Shown in pieces: positions 1 through 5,645 of a stretch of 5,717 nt of DNA (its first letter is position 1; each line of letters opens with the position of its first letter). The notes beneath the pieces are model-generated. The model did no database searches, was not told the origin of the DNA, and saw nothing but the letters and a program-made list of their open reading frames with translations. The DNA is from an uncultured Acidobacteriaceae bacterium (GTDB lineage Bacteria; Acidobacteriota; Terriglobia; Terriglobales; Acidobacteriaceae). The DNA lies in NCBI GenBank assembly GCA_903842845.1, contig CAIMNN010000083.1, forward strand, positions 1 through 5,717. Reading direction: 5' to 3'. The position numbers and the translations under genes were made by a program.

Positions 1-1
1 C

Positions 2-1354
2 CTCATCTCCCACGACCGCTACTTCCTCGACGTCACCATTGACCGCACAGTAGAGATCTGGAACAAGCGCCTCACCATCTACAACGGCAACTACACAAAA
101 TATCTCAAAGAGAAAACCGAACGCCGCGAGCAGCTCACCGCCTCATGGCGCAACCAGCGCATCCAGATTGAACACCTCGAAGCCTTCATCAATCGCTTCC
201 GCGCCCAGGCCACCAAAGCGAAGCAGGTTCAATCGCGCATCAAAGAGTTGGAAAAAATACCCCGCATTGAGATTCCCGAAGACGAACCCATCATCCACTT
301 CAAATTTCCGCAGCCCCCGCCCTCCGGCCGCATGGTCGTCGAAGCAGAAAATCTTTCAAAGAGCTACGGCGACAAAAAAGTTTTTGCGAACGGCCGCTTC
401 CACATCGAGCGCGGCGACCGCATCGCCCTCGTCGGCGTCAACGGCGCAGGCAAGTCCACACTCATCCGCCTGCTCACAGGAATGGAAGCCCCAACCTCCG
501 GAACCATCAAGCTCGGCCACAACGTCGTCAGTGAATACTTCGCGCAGGACCAATACAAAGTCCTCGACCCCACACTCCGCATGTTGGACGACATCTCCCG
601 CGCCGCCACAAAAATTCCCGAGGTCGAACTCCGCTCACTACTCGGCTGCTTCCTCTTCTCCGGCGACGACGTCTTCAAAACACTCGGCGTTCTCTCCGGC
701 GGAGAACGCAACCGCTTCGCCCTCGCAAAAATTCTCGTCTCCCCATCAAATTTTCTTCTATTAGACGAGCCCACCAACCACCTCGACATGCGCGCCAAAG
801 ACGTCCTCCTCGACGCCATCGACGCCTTCTCCGGCACCGTCATCTTCGTCTCTCACGACCGCTACTTCATTGACCGCCTCGCCACACGCGTCATCGAAGT
901 AGAAGACGGCAGCATCACCACCTACGAAGGCAACTACGAGGACTACCTCCGCAAGAAGGAACAACTAGCGGCTGGCGCGGTTAGCGGAGCTAGCGTTGTT
1001 AGCGCTCCTCCATCAACTTCAATCAACTCCGTGAAGCGAACTGACCAAGCTAACTCCGCTAACCCCGCTCTCACCGCTAACTCCGCTAACTCCGCTAACT
1101 CCGCTAACTCCGCTAACTCCGCTAAAAAGAAACTAAACCCCATCAAGCTCAAACAAATGCAAGACCGCTGCAACTTCCTCGAAGAAGAAGTCCCCCGCAT
1201 CGAAGCCTCCATCGCCTTGACCGAACAACAACTAGGCAACTTCATCAGCGCCGAAGAAACTCAGCGTCAATCAGACCTGCTAGCAAGCCTCCGCACCCAA
1301 CTCAACGAACTAACCACCGAATGGGAAGACCTGATGCTGCAGTTGGAAGAGTAA
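2..1354 (+). CDS. ABC-F family ATPase (YheS/Uup-like), 5' end missing
   Basis: Soluble tandem-ATPase protein of the ABC-F family. Members have no membrane domain and bind the ribosomal E site to adjust or rescue translation; some protect against antibiotics. The frame is open from the window edge, giving 450 visible codons. Visible residues 1-10 are the H-switch of the first ATPase domain (ISHDRYF). The linker follows, with the family-typical stretch NRFRAQATKAKQVQSRIKEL at residues 64-83. The second ATPase domain is complete: Walker A GVNGAGKST (from residue 145), Q-loop Gln182, signature LSGGE (231), Walker B plus LLDEPTNHLD (252-262) and switch His285. A low-complexity Ser-Ala-Asn hinge (350-373) leads to a Lys/Glu-rich coiled-coil C-terminus (374-450), the arrangement of YheS and Uup. 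About 190 residues should lie upstream, giving a normal total near 640. Linker wording is closest to YheS from memory. Whether it is housekeeping or resistance-type cannot be decided here. Confidence 0.95.
   Translation, partial: LISHDRYFLDVTIDRTVEIWNKRLTIYNGNYTKYLKEKTERREQLTASWRNQRIQIEHLEAFINRFRAQATKAKQVQSRIKELEKIPRIEIPEDEPIIHFKFPQPPPSGRMVVEAENLSKSYGDKKVFANGRFHIERGDRIALVGVNGAGKSTLIRLLTGMEAPTSGTIKLGHNVVSEYFAQDQYKVLDPTLRMLDDISRAATKIPEVELRSLLGCFLFSGDDVFKTLGVLSGGERNRFALAKILVSPSNFLLLDEPTNHLDMRAKDVLLDAIDAFSGTVIFVSHDRYFIDRLATRVIEVEDGSITTYEGNYEDYLRKKEQLAAGAVSGASVVSAPPSTSINSVKRTDQANSANPALTANSANSANSANSANSAKKKLNPIKLKQMQDRCNFLEEEVPRIEASIALTEQQLGNFISAEETQRQSDLLASLRTQLNELTTEWEDLMLQLEE
979..1064 (+). repeat. 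inverted copy of the hinge repeat word
   Basis: ggttagcggag at 979-989 is the exact reverse complement of ctccgctaacc at 1054-1064. A 10-base version of the same match (gttagcggag with ctccgctaac) occurs at other unit junctions of the downstream tandem array. A related word, gttagcg, recurs at 998-1004. The mRNA could therefore fold into one of several alternative stem-loops inside the coding region. The arm lies within the same low-complexity hinge (visible residues about 325-335), so the coding effect is a Ser/Ala/Val-rich linker. A functional role is not shown; it may simply be repeat-derived sequence. Confidence 0.6.
1049..1120 (+). repeat. 9-bp tandem repeat (gctaactcc) in the ABC-F hinge
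   Basis: Eight 9-base units lie in frame with the ABC-F gene. Units 1 and 4-8 are exactly gctaactcc, and units 4-8 (1076-1120) are five consecutive perfect copies. Unit 2 has one change (gctaacccc) and unit 3 (gctctcacc) is diverged. Each perfect unit encodes Ala-Asn-Ser. Because 9 is a multiple of 3, gain or loss of units would change hinge length without breaking the frame. The units use gct for Ala, whereas the gene around them mostly uses gcc, so the array looks newer than its surroundings. It sits between the second ATPase domain and the C-terminal coiled coil, where length variation should be tolerated. Confidence 0.92.
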
Positions 1355-1368
1355 TGCAATGTAAAGCG

Positions 1369-1398
1369 CTGTGCAGTAAGTGATTTACTACTGCACAG
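1369..1398 (+). terminator. hairpin just after the ABC-F gene, candidate terminator
   Basis: A perfect 10-bp stem, ctgtgcagta (1369-1378) with tactgcacag (1389-1398), encloses a 10-base loop. It begins 14 bases after the ABC-F stop codon, the usual place for transcript 3'-end formation. No run of T follows, so it is not a canonical intrinsic terminator; it may instead stabilise the mRNA end or work with the second hairpin directly downstream. Confidence 0.5.
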
Positions 1399-1406
1399 GC
1401 GGGTGC

Positions 1407-1442
1407 CTCATCCTTCGCGTTCTGCTCTGTGCGAAGGGTGGG
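1407..1442. repeat. palindromic hairpin, possible dispersed intergenic repeat
   Basis: A 12-bp stem pairs 1407-1418 (cctcatccttcgc core) with 1431-1442 (gcgaagggtggg). Ten pairs are Watson-Crick and two are G-T (1408/1441 and 1411/1438), around a 12-base loop. It lies 8 bases after the first hairpin. The atccttcgc...gcgaagggtgg form resembles, from memory, a palindromic element common between genes in Acidobacteriaceae; this could not be searched. It could act as a bidirectional terminator or a REP-like element. No T-tract follows on the + strand. Confidence 0.55.
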
Positions 1443-1812
1443 TAACAACAATCTCAGTTCTGGTATTTATAAAAGGGCACAGCTTCAGCCGCACCACAAA
1501 TGTTCTCCAAAAACCACCAAAATGCGCCTAAATCAGCCCTGAACGTAGTCAAAAAACGCCGGCGCATCCATCCATCAATTCAACCACTTCCACAAAAATT
1601 GCAGCGTTCCCCGCTTATTCCAAAATTTCGCCAAAAGCCAGCATGTGCGCATCGAGTATTTCGCAATCAACCGCTATGCGCTCGGCCCTGTTTACACCTC
1701 AATACCGGCGTTGAATTTTCCTGTCACACCAAGACGATAAACTTGAACTAGCCGTCGGCAACCCACAACCCCTCTCCCACGTCTAAACAGCAGCCCCTCG
1801 GCACCAAAAGTG
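1443..1812. other. non-coding stretch between the hairpins and the hydrolase gene
   Basis: About 370 bases with no convincing gene. The stretch is poorer in G and C than the flanking genes and rich in short A runs separated by C-rich words. The only + strand open frame of note (1500-1751) has no ribosome binding site, is very basic with scattered Pro and Cys, and lacks the C-ending codon bias of the real genes. A perfect 8-base palindrome (cgccggcg) sits at 1557-1564. I see no tRNA, riboswitch or CRISPR-like structure. The hydrolase promoter should lie in its right-hand part. Confidence 0.7.
1711..1741 (+). promoter_or_regulatory. weak sigma-70-like promoter candidate for the hydrolase
   Basis: ttgaat at 1711-1716 (4 of 6 to TTGACA) and gataaa at 1736-1741 (4 of 6 to TATAAT) are separated by 19 bases, longer than the preferred 17. 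It is about 70 bases upstream of the hydrolase start. A tttaca at 1691-1696 is a better -35 match but has no good -10 at the right distance. This is a guess resting on position and partial matches only. Confidence 0.2.
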
Positions 1813-2955
1813 ATGAAGCTCAAACCAATTCTTTTTCTGCTCTTATTCTTTTCCGCATTTCTCTTCGCCCCCGCCGCACTCGCCCAACTGCCGCTGCGCC
1901 CCCGCGTCATCGTCTTTGTCCACGGCCTCCACGGCGACCGCAACTCCTTCCGCGCCGCCAACGGCTCTTACTGGCCCGACCTCGTCCGCACCGACCCCCA
2001 CTTCGCCTTCTCTGACGTCGTCATCGCCGAGTACCCCACACCCGACTCCAACGGCACAAGCACCAGCACCCAACTTGCCGAGCTCCTCTTCACCAGCCTC
2101 AAAAAGCAACACGTCTGGGAACACACCGAAGTCGTCTTCCTCGCCCACTCCCTCGGCGGCATCCTCATTGAAGAGATGCTCCTCAAGCACCCCGCCGAAG
2201 CCGCGCGCGTCCGCTTCATCGTCAGCTACGGCACACCGCACGAGGGCTCAACCGTCGCCCGTATTGCGTCCCTCTATGACAAGGACCCGCTCCTCAACGA
2301 CCTCAGCGACACCAACGACAACACCTTCCTCACCACGCTCGAAAACAACTGGCGCAGCAACGCAGCCGTCAACTCCATCCATCGCTTTTGCGCCTACGAA
2401 ACGCAAGACACCATGCCCGAGTCCGGCCTCGGCCGTTACTTCAAGGCCCGCGCCCGCGTCGTCAGCTACTTCAGCGCCACTTACGGTTGCGATGTCACAA
2501 CTCCGCCGCAGGCCATCACCGCTGACCACCTCAACCTCGTCCGCCCCTCCGGCCGCGACGCTGACGCCTATCAATTCTTCCTCCTCGCTTACCGCAACAA
2601 TCCCGTGCTTGAAGCCCGCGCCGCCACACGCACCACCATCACCGACGGCTTCAAAGCCACTTGCGACCAAACCAATTCCAACTCCGACCTCCTCGTCCCC
2701 ATCGCGCTCAACGCCTCAATCAACGAGAAGCTCATCTCCGCCACCGCCTCCTGGATTCATACCGCCGACATGCGCGACGTCTATCCCAACCCGCCACTCG
2801 TCACACACGTCGACAATAACGGCGTCGCGCACATCCAATACAGCTTCACCGGCCCCTCGAAATTACTCTACGTCTGCATCTCCACCGCGCACGCCTCTCT
2901 CAAGGTCGACTTCAACATCCTCAGCCAGGTCCCTCTACGCGAGCCCGGCAACTGA
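1813..2955 (+). CDS. exported alpha/beta-hydrolase (PGAP1/SERAC1-like lipase/esterase)
   Basis: Predicted secreted or periplasmic serine hydrolase of 380 residues, probably cleaving an ester or lipid-like substrate that cannot be named from sequence. Residues 1-24 form a signal peptide: Lys2 and Lys4, a Leu/Phe-rich core, then Ala-Leu-Ala before Gln25. The oxyanion region is VFVHGLHGD (34-42). The nucleophile elbow is AHSLGG with Ser113. SYGTPHEGS (138-146) is typical of PGAP1-like enzymes. The likely acid is Glu196 in CAYET, and the likely base His239 in ADHLNLVRP. Residues about 262-380 are an unassigned, probably beta-rich region. Four Cys in the mature part (193, 226, 284, 355) could form disulfides if exported. 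I chose ATG 1813, which gives a clean signal peptide; an in-frame GTG at 1810 would add one residue. Neither has a clear Shine-Dalgarno sequence. mnmG follows after 23 bases, so shared transcription is likely. Fold confidence is high, substrate unknown. Confidence 0.88.
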   Translation: MKLKPILFLLLFFSAFLFAPAALAQLPLRPRVIVFVHGLHGDRNSFRAANGSYWPDLVRTDPHFAFSDVVIAEYPTPDSNGTSTSTQLAELLFTSLKKQHVWEHTEVVFLAHSLGGILIEEMLLKHPAEAARVRFIVSYGTPHEGSTVARIASLYDKDPLLNDLSDTNDNTFLTTLENNWRSNAAVNSIHRFCAYETQDTMPESGLGRYFKARARVVSYFSATYGCDVTTPPQAITADHLNLVRPSGRDADAYQFFLLAYRNNPVLEARAATRTTITDGFKATCDQTNSNSDLLVPIALNASINEKLISATASWIHTADMRDVYPNPPLVTHVDNNGVAHIQYSFTGPSKLLYVCISTAHASLKVDFNILSQVPLREPGN

Positions 2956-2978
2956 TGCCGCCCGTAATATAGATATAG
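2956..2978 (+). promoter_or_regulatory. AT-rich leader of mnmG with an atatag duplication
   Basis: The 23-base gap between the hydrolase stop and the mnmG ATG contains atatag twice in tandem (2967-2978), ending directly at the start codon. It has no purine-rich Shine-Dalgarno sequence. The taatat at 2965-2970 resembles a -10 box (4 of 6), but no -35 is visible at the right distance. It may therefore be only an unstructured, easily opened translation start, or a weak internal promoter giving a very short leader. Confidence 0.25.
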
Positions 2979-4952
2979 ATGTCATTCACTGAACAATACG
3001 AGGTCGCCGTCGTCGGCGCAGGCCACGCCGGCTGCGAGGCCGCAATGGCCGCTGCGCGCATGGGCCTGCGCACCGCGCTCATCACCATGAACCTCGACCT
3101 CATCGCCCAGATGAGCTGCAACCCAGCCATCGGCGGCGTCGCCAAGGGCCATCTCGTCCGCGAGATAGACGCGCTCGGCGGCATCATGGGCGTCGTCGCA
3201 GATTCCGTCGGAATCCAGTTCCGCCTGCTCAACACCTCGCGCGGCCCCGCCGTCTGGAGCCCGCGCGCGCAATGCGACAAAGCCCTCTACCGCATCAAAA
3301 TGCGCGAAGTTCTTGAAGCCCAACCGGGCGTGCACATCCGCCAGGCCGAGGTCAGCGGCCTCGTCGTCGAAGAGATCCCCGACGCCGTGGATGGCGCACC
3401 CACCCGCCGCGTCCTCGGCCTTAAGCTCCGCGACGGCCGCACAATCCTCGCCAACGCGACCATCATCACGACTGGAACATTCCTCAACGGCCTCATCCAC
3501 TGCGGTGAAGAGCAATACCCCGCAGGCCGTAGCGGTGAGCCGGCCTCAATTTTGTTGGGGGAAAACCTCCGCGCACTCGGTCTGCGCACTTGTCGGTTGA
3601 AGACCGGAACACCACCACGTCTCGACGGCCGCACCATCGACTGGTCCTCCTTCGAAGAGCAGCCCGGCGACGCTGACCCCACGCCTTTCAGCTTCCGCAC
3701 CAAGAAGATTGAGCAGCGCCAGATCTCCTGCCACATTGCGCACACAACCCCGCGCACATTGGAGATAATCCGCGCCAACGTCCACCGCTCGGCCATGTAC
3801 TCCGGCCAGATCGAGGGCGTCGGCCCGCGCTATTGCCCGTCTATAGAAGACAAGATCGTCAAATTCCCTGACAAAACCCACCACCAGTTCTTCCTCGAGC
3901 CCGAAGGCCTCACCACACACGAGGTCTACATCAACGGCATGTCCACCTCGCTCCCCATGGAGGTGCAGGCTGAGATTGTGCGTTCCATCCCCGGTCTCGA
4001 ACACGCCGAAATGCTGCGCCCCGGTTATGCAATCGAGTACGACAGTGTGGATGCGACGGAGCTCGACCACTCCCTCCGAGTGAAATCCATCGAAGGGTTA
4101 TATCTTGCCGGGCAAATAAACGGAACGAGTGGTTATGAAGAAGCCGGCTGCCAAGGATTGATGGCCGGCATCAACGCAGCGCTGACGATCAAGAGTGAGA
4201 AGCCTTTCACGCTTGACCGCACTGAGGCTTACACCGGCATCCTTATCGACGACCTCATCTCCAAGGGCACGAATGAACCTTACCGCATGTTCACCTCGCG
4301 TGCGGAGTTCCGGCTACACCTGCGCATCGATAACGCCGACCGGCGGCTCACACCTTATGGCCGCAAGCTTGGATTGGTCGACGACGCAACATGGTTTGAG
4401 TATGAAGAGCGCGAGCGCTTCCGCACGACTCTTGAAAATCTGTTGAGCGCGAAGAAGCCGACAACAGATGAGCTCAACGCAGCGGGACTCGGCGAGTTGA
4501 CCTCCATCACTGGCTTGAGCTGGGCGCAGTTATTGAAGCGGCCACAGGTGAATCTGGAACCGATGCTACCGGTGATCGTTGATGAGTTGAAGAAGCTACC
4601 CGTATTTGCGCAACTTGCAGCGGCTATCGAATCGGGGGCACTCAGTTCCGCGTTGCGCAACCAGGTTCGCACCGCTGAAACGGAAATTAAATTCGCAGGC
4701 TATCTCGAACAGCAACGCAGATCGATAGAGAAGATGAAAGCGGCCGAGTCATTAGAGATTCCCGCATGGCTCGATTACGGAATCATCAGCGGCCTCTCAC
4801 GCGAGATGAAGGAGAAGCTGGAACGCGTGCGGCCAGCGACAATCGGGCAGGCGGGGCGCATACCCGGAGTAACACCGGCGGCGGTGTCGTTGATACACGT
4901 GTCGATACGAATTCAAGCGGGCCGGATCCAATCAACAAGGCGTGCGAGTTAG
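2979..4952 (+). CDS. mnmG: tRNA uridine-5-carboxymethylaminomethyl modification enzyme MnmG (GidA)
   Basis: FAD-dependent enzyme that, with the GTPase MnmE, adds the (carboxymethyl)aminomethyl group to C5 of the wobble uridine U34 in certain tRNAs, using methylene-tetrahydrofolate; it acts in the cytoplasm. Seen in the 657 residues: dinucleotide-binding GAGHAG (13-18), SCNPAIGG (46-53), SRGPAVWSPRAQCDK (from residue 87), and both conserved catalytic cysteines, Cys251 (ISCHIAHT) and Cys286 (GPRYCPSIEDK, the first GidA signature). The second GidA signature begins at Ala377 (AGQINGTSGYEEAGCQG), and TNEPYRMFTSRAEFRLHLR starts at 431. The C-terminal MnmE/tRNA-binding part ends in RIPGVTPAAVSLIHVSIR plus a short extra tail. 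Length is slightly above the 629 of E. coli. ATG 2979 is chosen because the FAD motif starts at the expected depth. mnmE is not in the window. C-ending codon bias weakens in the last third (after about 4030). Confidence 0.98.
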   Translation: MSFTEQYEVAVVGAGHAGCEAAMAAARMGLRTALITMNLDLIAQMSCNPAIGGVAKGHLVREIDALGGIMGVVADSVGIQFRLLNTSRGPAVWSPRAQCDKALYRIKMREVLEAQPGVHIRQAEVSGLVVEEIPDAVDGAPTRRVLGLKLRDGRTILANATIITTGTFLNGLIHCGEEQYPAGRSGEPASILLGENLRALGLRTCRLKTGTPPRLDGRTIDWSSFEEQPGDADPTPFSFRTKKIEQRQISCHIAHTTPRTLEIIRANVHRSAMYSGQIEGVGPRYCPSIEDKIVKFPDKTHHQFFLEPEGLTTHEVYINGMSTSLPMEVQAEIVRSIPGLEHAEMLRPGYAIEYDSVDATELDHSLRVKSIEGLYLAGQINGTSGYEEAGCQGLMAGINAALTIKSEKPFTLDRTEAYTGILIDDLISKGTNEPYRMFTSRAEFRLHLRIDNADRRLTPYGRKLGLVDDATWFEYEERERFRTTLENLLSAKKPTTDELNAAGLGELTSITGLSWAQLLKRPQVNLEPMLPVIVDELKKLPVFAQLAAAIESGALSSALRNQVRTAETEIKFAGYLEQQRRSIEKMKAAESLEIPAWLDYGIISGLSREMKEKLERVRPATIGQAGRIPGVTPAAVSLIHVSIRIQAGRIQSTRRAS

Positions 4953-5007
4953 ATTTTTGCACTCTTGTTTTATCGATATCACTACCTCTAAGATGGATGC
5001 GAATAAT

Positions 5008-5013
5008 AAGGAG
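5008..5013 (+). promoter_or_regulatory. Shine-Dalgarno aaggag deciding the start at 5025
   Basis: aaggag lies 11 bases before the ATG at 5025 and is the clearest ribosome binding site in the window. It favours 5025 over an ATG at 4993, which is in another frame and upstream of the site. The whole 72-base gap after mnmG (4953-5024) is AT-rich with no hairpin; a ttgttt (4965-4970) and taagat (4989-4994) 18 bases apart are too weak to call as a promoter. Confidence 0.6.
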
Positions 5014-5024
5014 AATAGAATCAT

Positions 5025-5336
5025 ATGGCTCAAAAACCTATCAGCTTATTGCATTGTCTTTGGGGTGCGCCGTTTCTTCTTTTGGGCGTTGCATTATTTG
5101 TCTATACGCTCTTTCACAACCTCAACCATCTCACTGATGCGTTGACACAGGTAGTAGTACCAGGCAAAGCAGAAATTACGCTTCTGCATGGACTCAGATA
5201 TACCGTCTTTCTAGAAGATCAGTCGGTTGTTAACGGAAAGATATACTCCGCGACAGAATCAATTTCCGGGCTCGTATGCCATGTTAAGTCTCTTCAGGAT
5301 GGCAGCAGTATTCCAATGGAAAATGCAAATATTTAA
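5025..5336 (+). CDS. 5' half of the interrupted membrane protein
   Basis: 103 residues with the good aaggag site upstream, so this part should be translated. Residues 16-30 (PFLLLGVALFVYTLF) are a membrane helix preceded by a short tail with Lys4. The rest (VVVPGKAEITLL..., YTVFLEDQSVVNGKIYS..., LVCHV) looks like beta strands of an extracytoplasmic domain, cut off at Ile103. If the TAA is real, the product is an anchored but incomplete domain. Its function is unknown. Confidence 0.6.
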   Translation: MAQKPISLLHCLWGAPFLLLGVALFVYTLFHNLNHLTDALTQVVVPGKAEITLLHGLRYTVFLEDQSVVNGKIYSATESISGLVCHVKSLQDGSSIPMENANI

Positions 5337-5375
5337 ACTTCATATAACTTTTCTGATCGCTCAGGACATTCCATA

Positions 5376-5645
5376 ATGGAATTTCCAATTCTAAAAGACG
5401 GCAAGTATGAATTCGCATGCGATTACGGTCCAGACTCCAAAGGACCCGAAGTAGTGTTGGCAGTTGGCTCTGGAGTCGGCGAATCTATTTTTCTTACTAT
5501 TGCAGAATGTTTTGCATCCATGATCGGTGGATTTGGCGCTTGCATGTGCGTAGTCATATTCGTTCTAATTAATCGCGCGAAGCAAACGAAAGAGATGCAG
5601 CAGACGATTCAGGCGGAAAATACACCGCCTCCACTCAATACATAA
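5376..5645 (+). CDS. 3' half of the interrupted membrane protein
   Basis: 89 residues if started at ATG 5376, which has a modest agga at 5363-5366, 9 bases upstream, so separate initiation is conceivable. It begins inside the beta-rich domain (EFPILKDGKYEFACDYG, then PEVVLAVGSGVG) and continues into a membrane helix (residues about 38-65, with GGFGACMCVVIFVLI) and a polar tail ending PPPLNT. The 13 sense codons between the internal TAA and this ATG are also open in frame (reading TSYNFSDRSGHSI), so the ATG is probably an internal Met of the original protein rather than a true start. Confidence 0.4.
   Translation: MEFPILKDGKYEFACDYGPDSKGPEVVLAVGSGVGESIFLTIAECFASMIGGFGACMCVVIFVLINRAKQTKEMQQTIQAENTPPPLNT

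Larger units (their letters stand above)
5025..5645 (+). pseudogene. small two-helix membrane protein gene interrupted by one in-frame stop
   Basis: I do not recognise a named family. The frame from ATG 5025 runs 103 codons to TAA at 5334-5336, then continues in the same frame for 102 more sense codons to TAA at 5643-5645, with no further stop and no frameshift. Read through, the 205 residues make a coherent protein. A membrane helix (about 16-30) is followed by an outside domain (about 45-150) with predicted beta character, containing Cys85 before and Cys132 after the stop, then a second helix (about 155-182) and a short Gln/Lys-rich tail. Neither half makes sense alone: the first ends inside the outside domain and the second lacks the anchor and the domain start. 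The simplest reading is a recent nonsense mutation or a sequencing error; stop-codon readthrough or reinitiation is less likely. Base composition is about 45-48% GC in two sampled 60-base lines, against 78% near the mnmG start. Confidence 0.75.

Noticed and set aside
168..764. 198-codon + strand frame inside the ABC-F gene
   Set aside because: Offset-frame shadow rich in Ser, Pro and Ala; the ABC-F frame carries all the ATPase motifs.
1049..1120. CRISPR array
   Set aside because: Units are 9 bases with no spacers and lie in frame within a conserved gene.
943..1245. Minus-strand frame with a Leu-Ala-Glu repeat opposite the ABC-F hinge
   Set aside because: The repeat is just the antisense reading of the gctaactcc units; the + strand carries the conserved ABC-F protein.
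1465..1473. tttataaa as a promoter -10 box
   Set aside because: No -35-like hexamer at 16-18 bases upstream, and it is about 340 bases from the next gene start.
1500..1751. 83-codon + strand open frame in the intergenic region
   Set aside because: No ribosome binding site, no domain or membrane signal, very basic composition, and none of the C-ending codon bias of the true genes.
1916..2992. 358-codon + strand frame overlapping the hydrolase gene
   Set aside because: Its product is almost only Ser, Thr, Pro and Ala, which is what an offset frame of a C-ending-codon gene gives. The overlapping frame has full hydrolase motifs and a signal peptide.
2982..4070. Long minus-strand open frames opposite mnmG and similar ones opposite the hydrolase
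   Set aside because: Antisense stops are rare in high-GC genes with C-ending codons. The products are low-complexity Ala/Gly/Val/Asp/Glu with no motif, while the sense strand encodes recognised proteins.
4942..5145. 67-codon + frame overlapping the end of mnmG and the start of the next gene
   Set aside because: Starts at a GTG inside mnmG without a binding site. The aaggag at 5008-5013 lies inside it and serves the ATG at 5025 in another frame.
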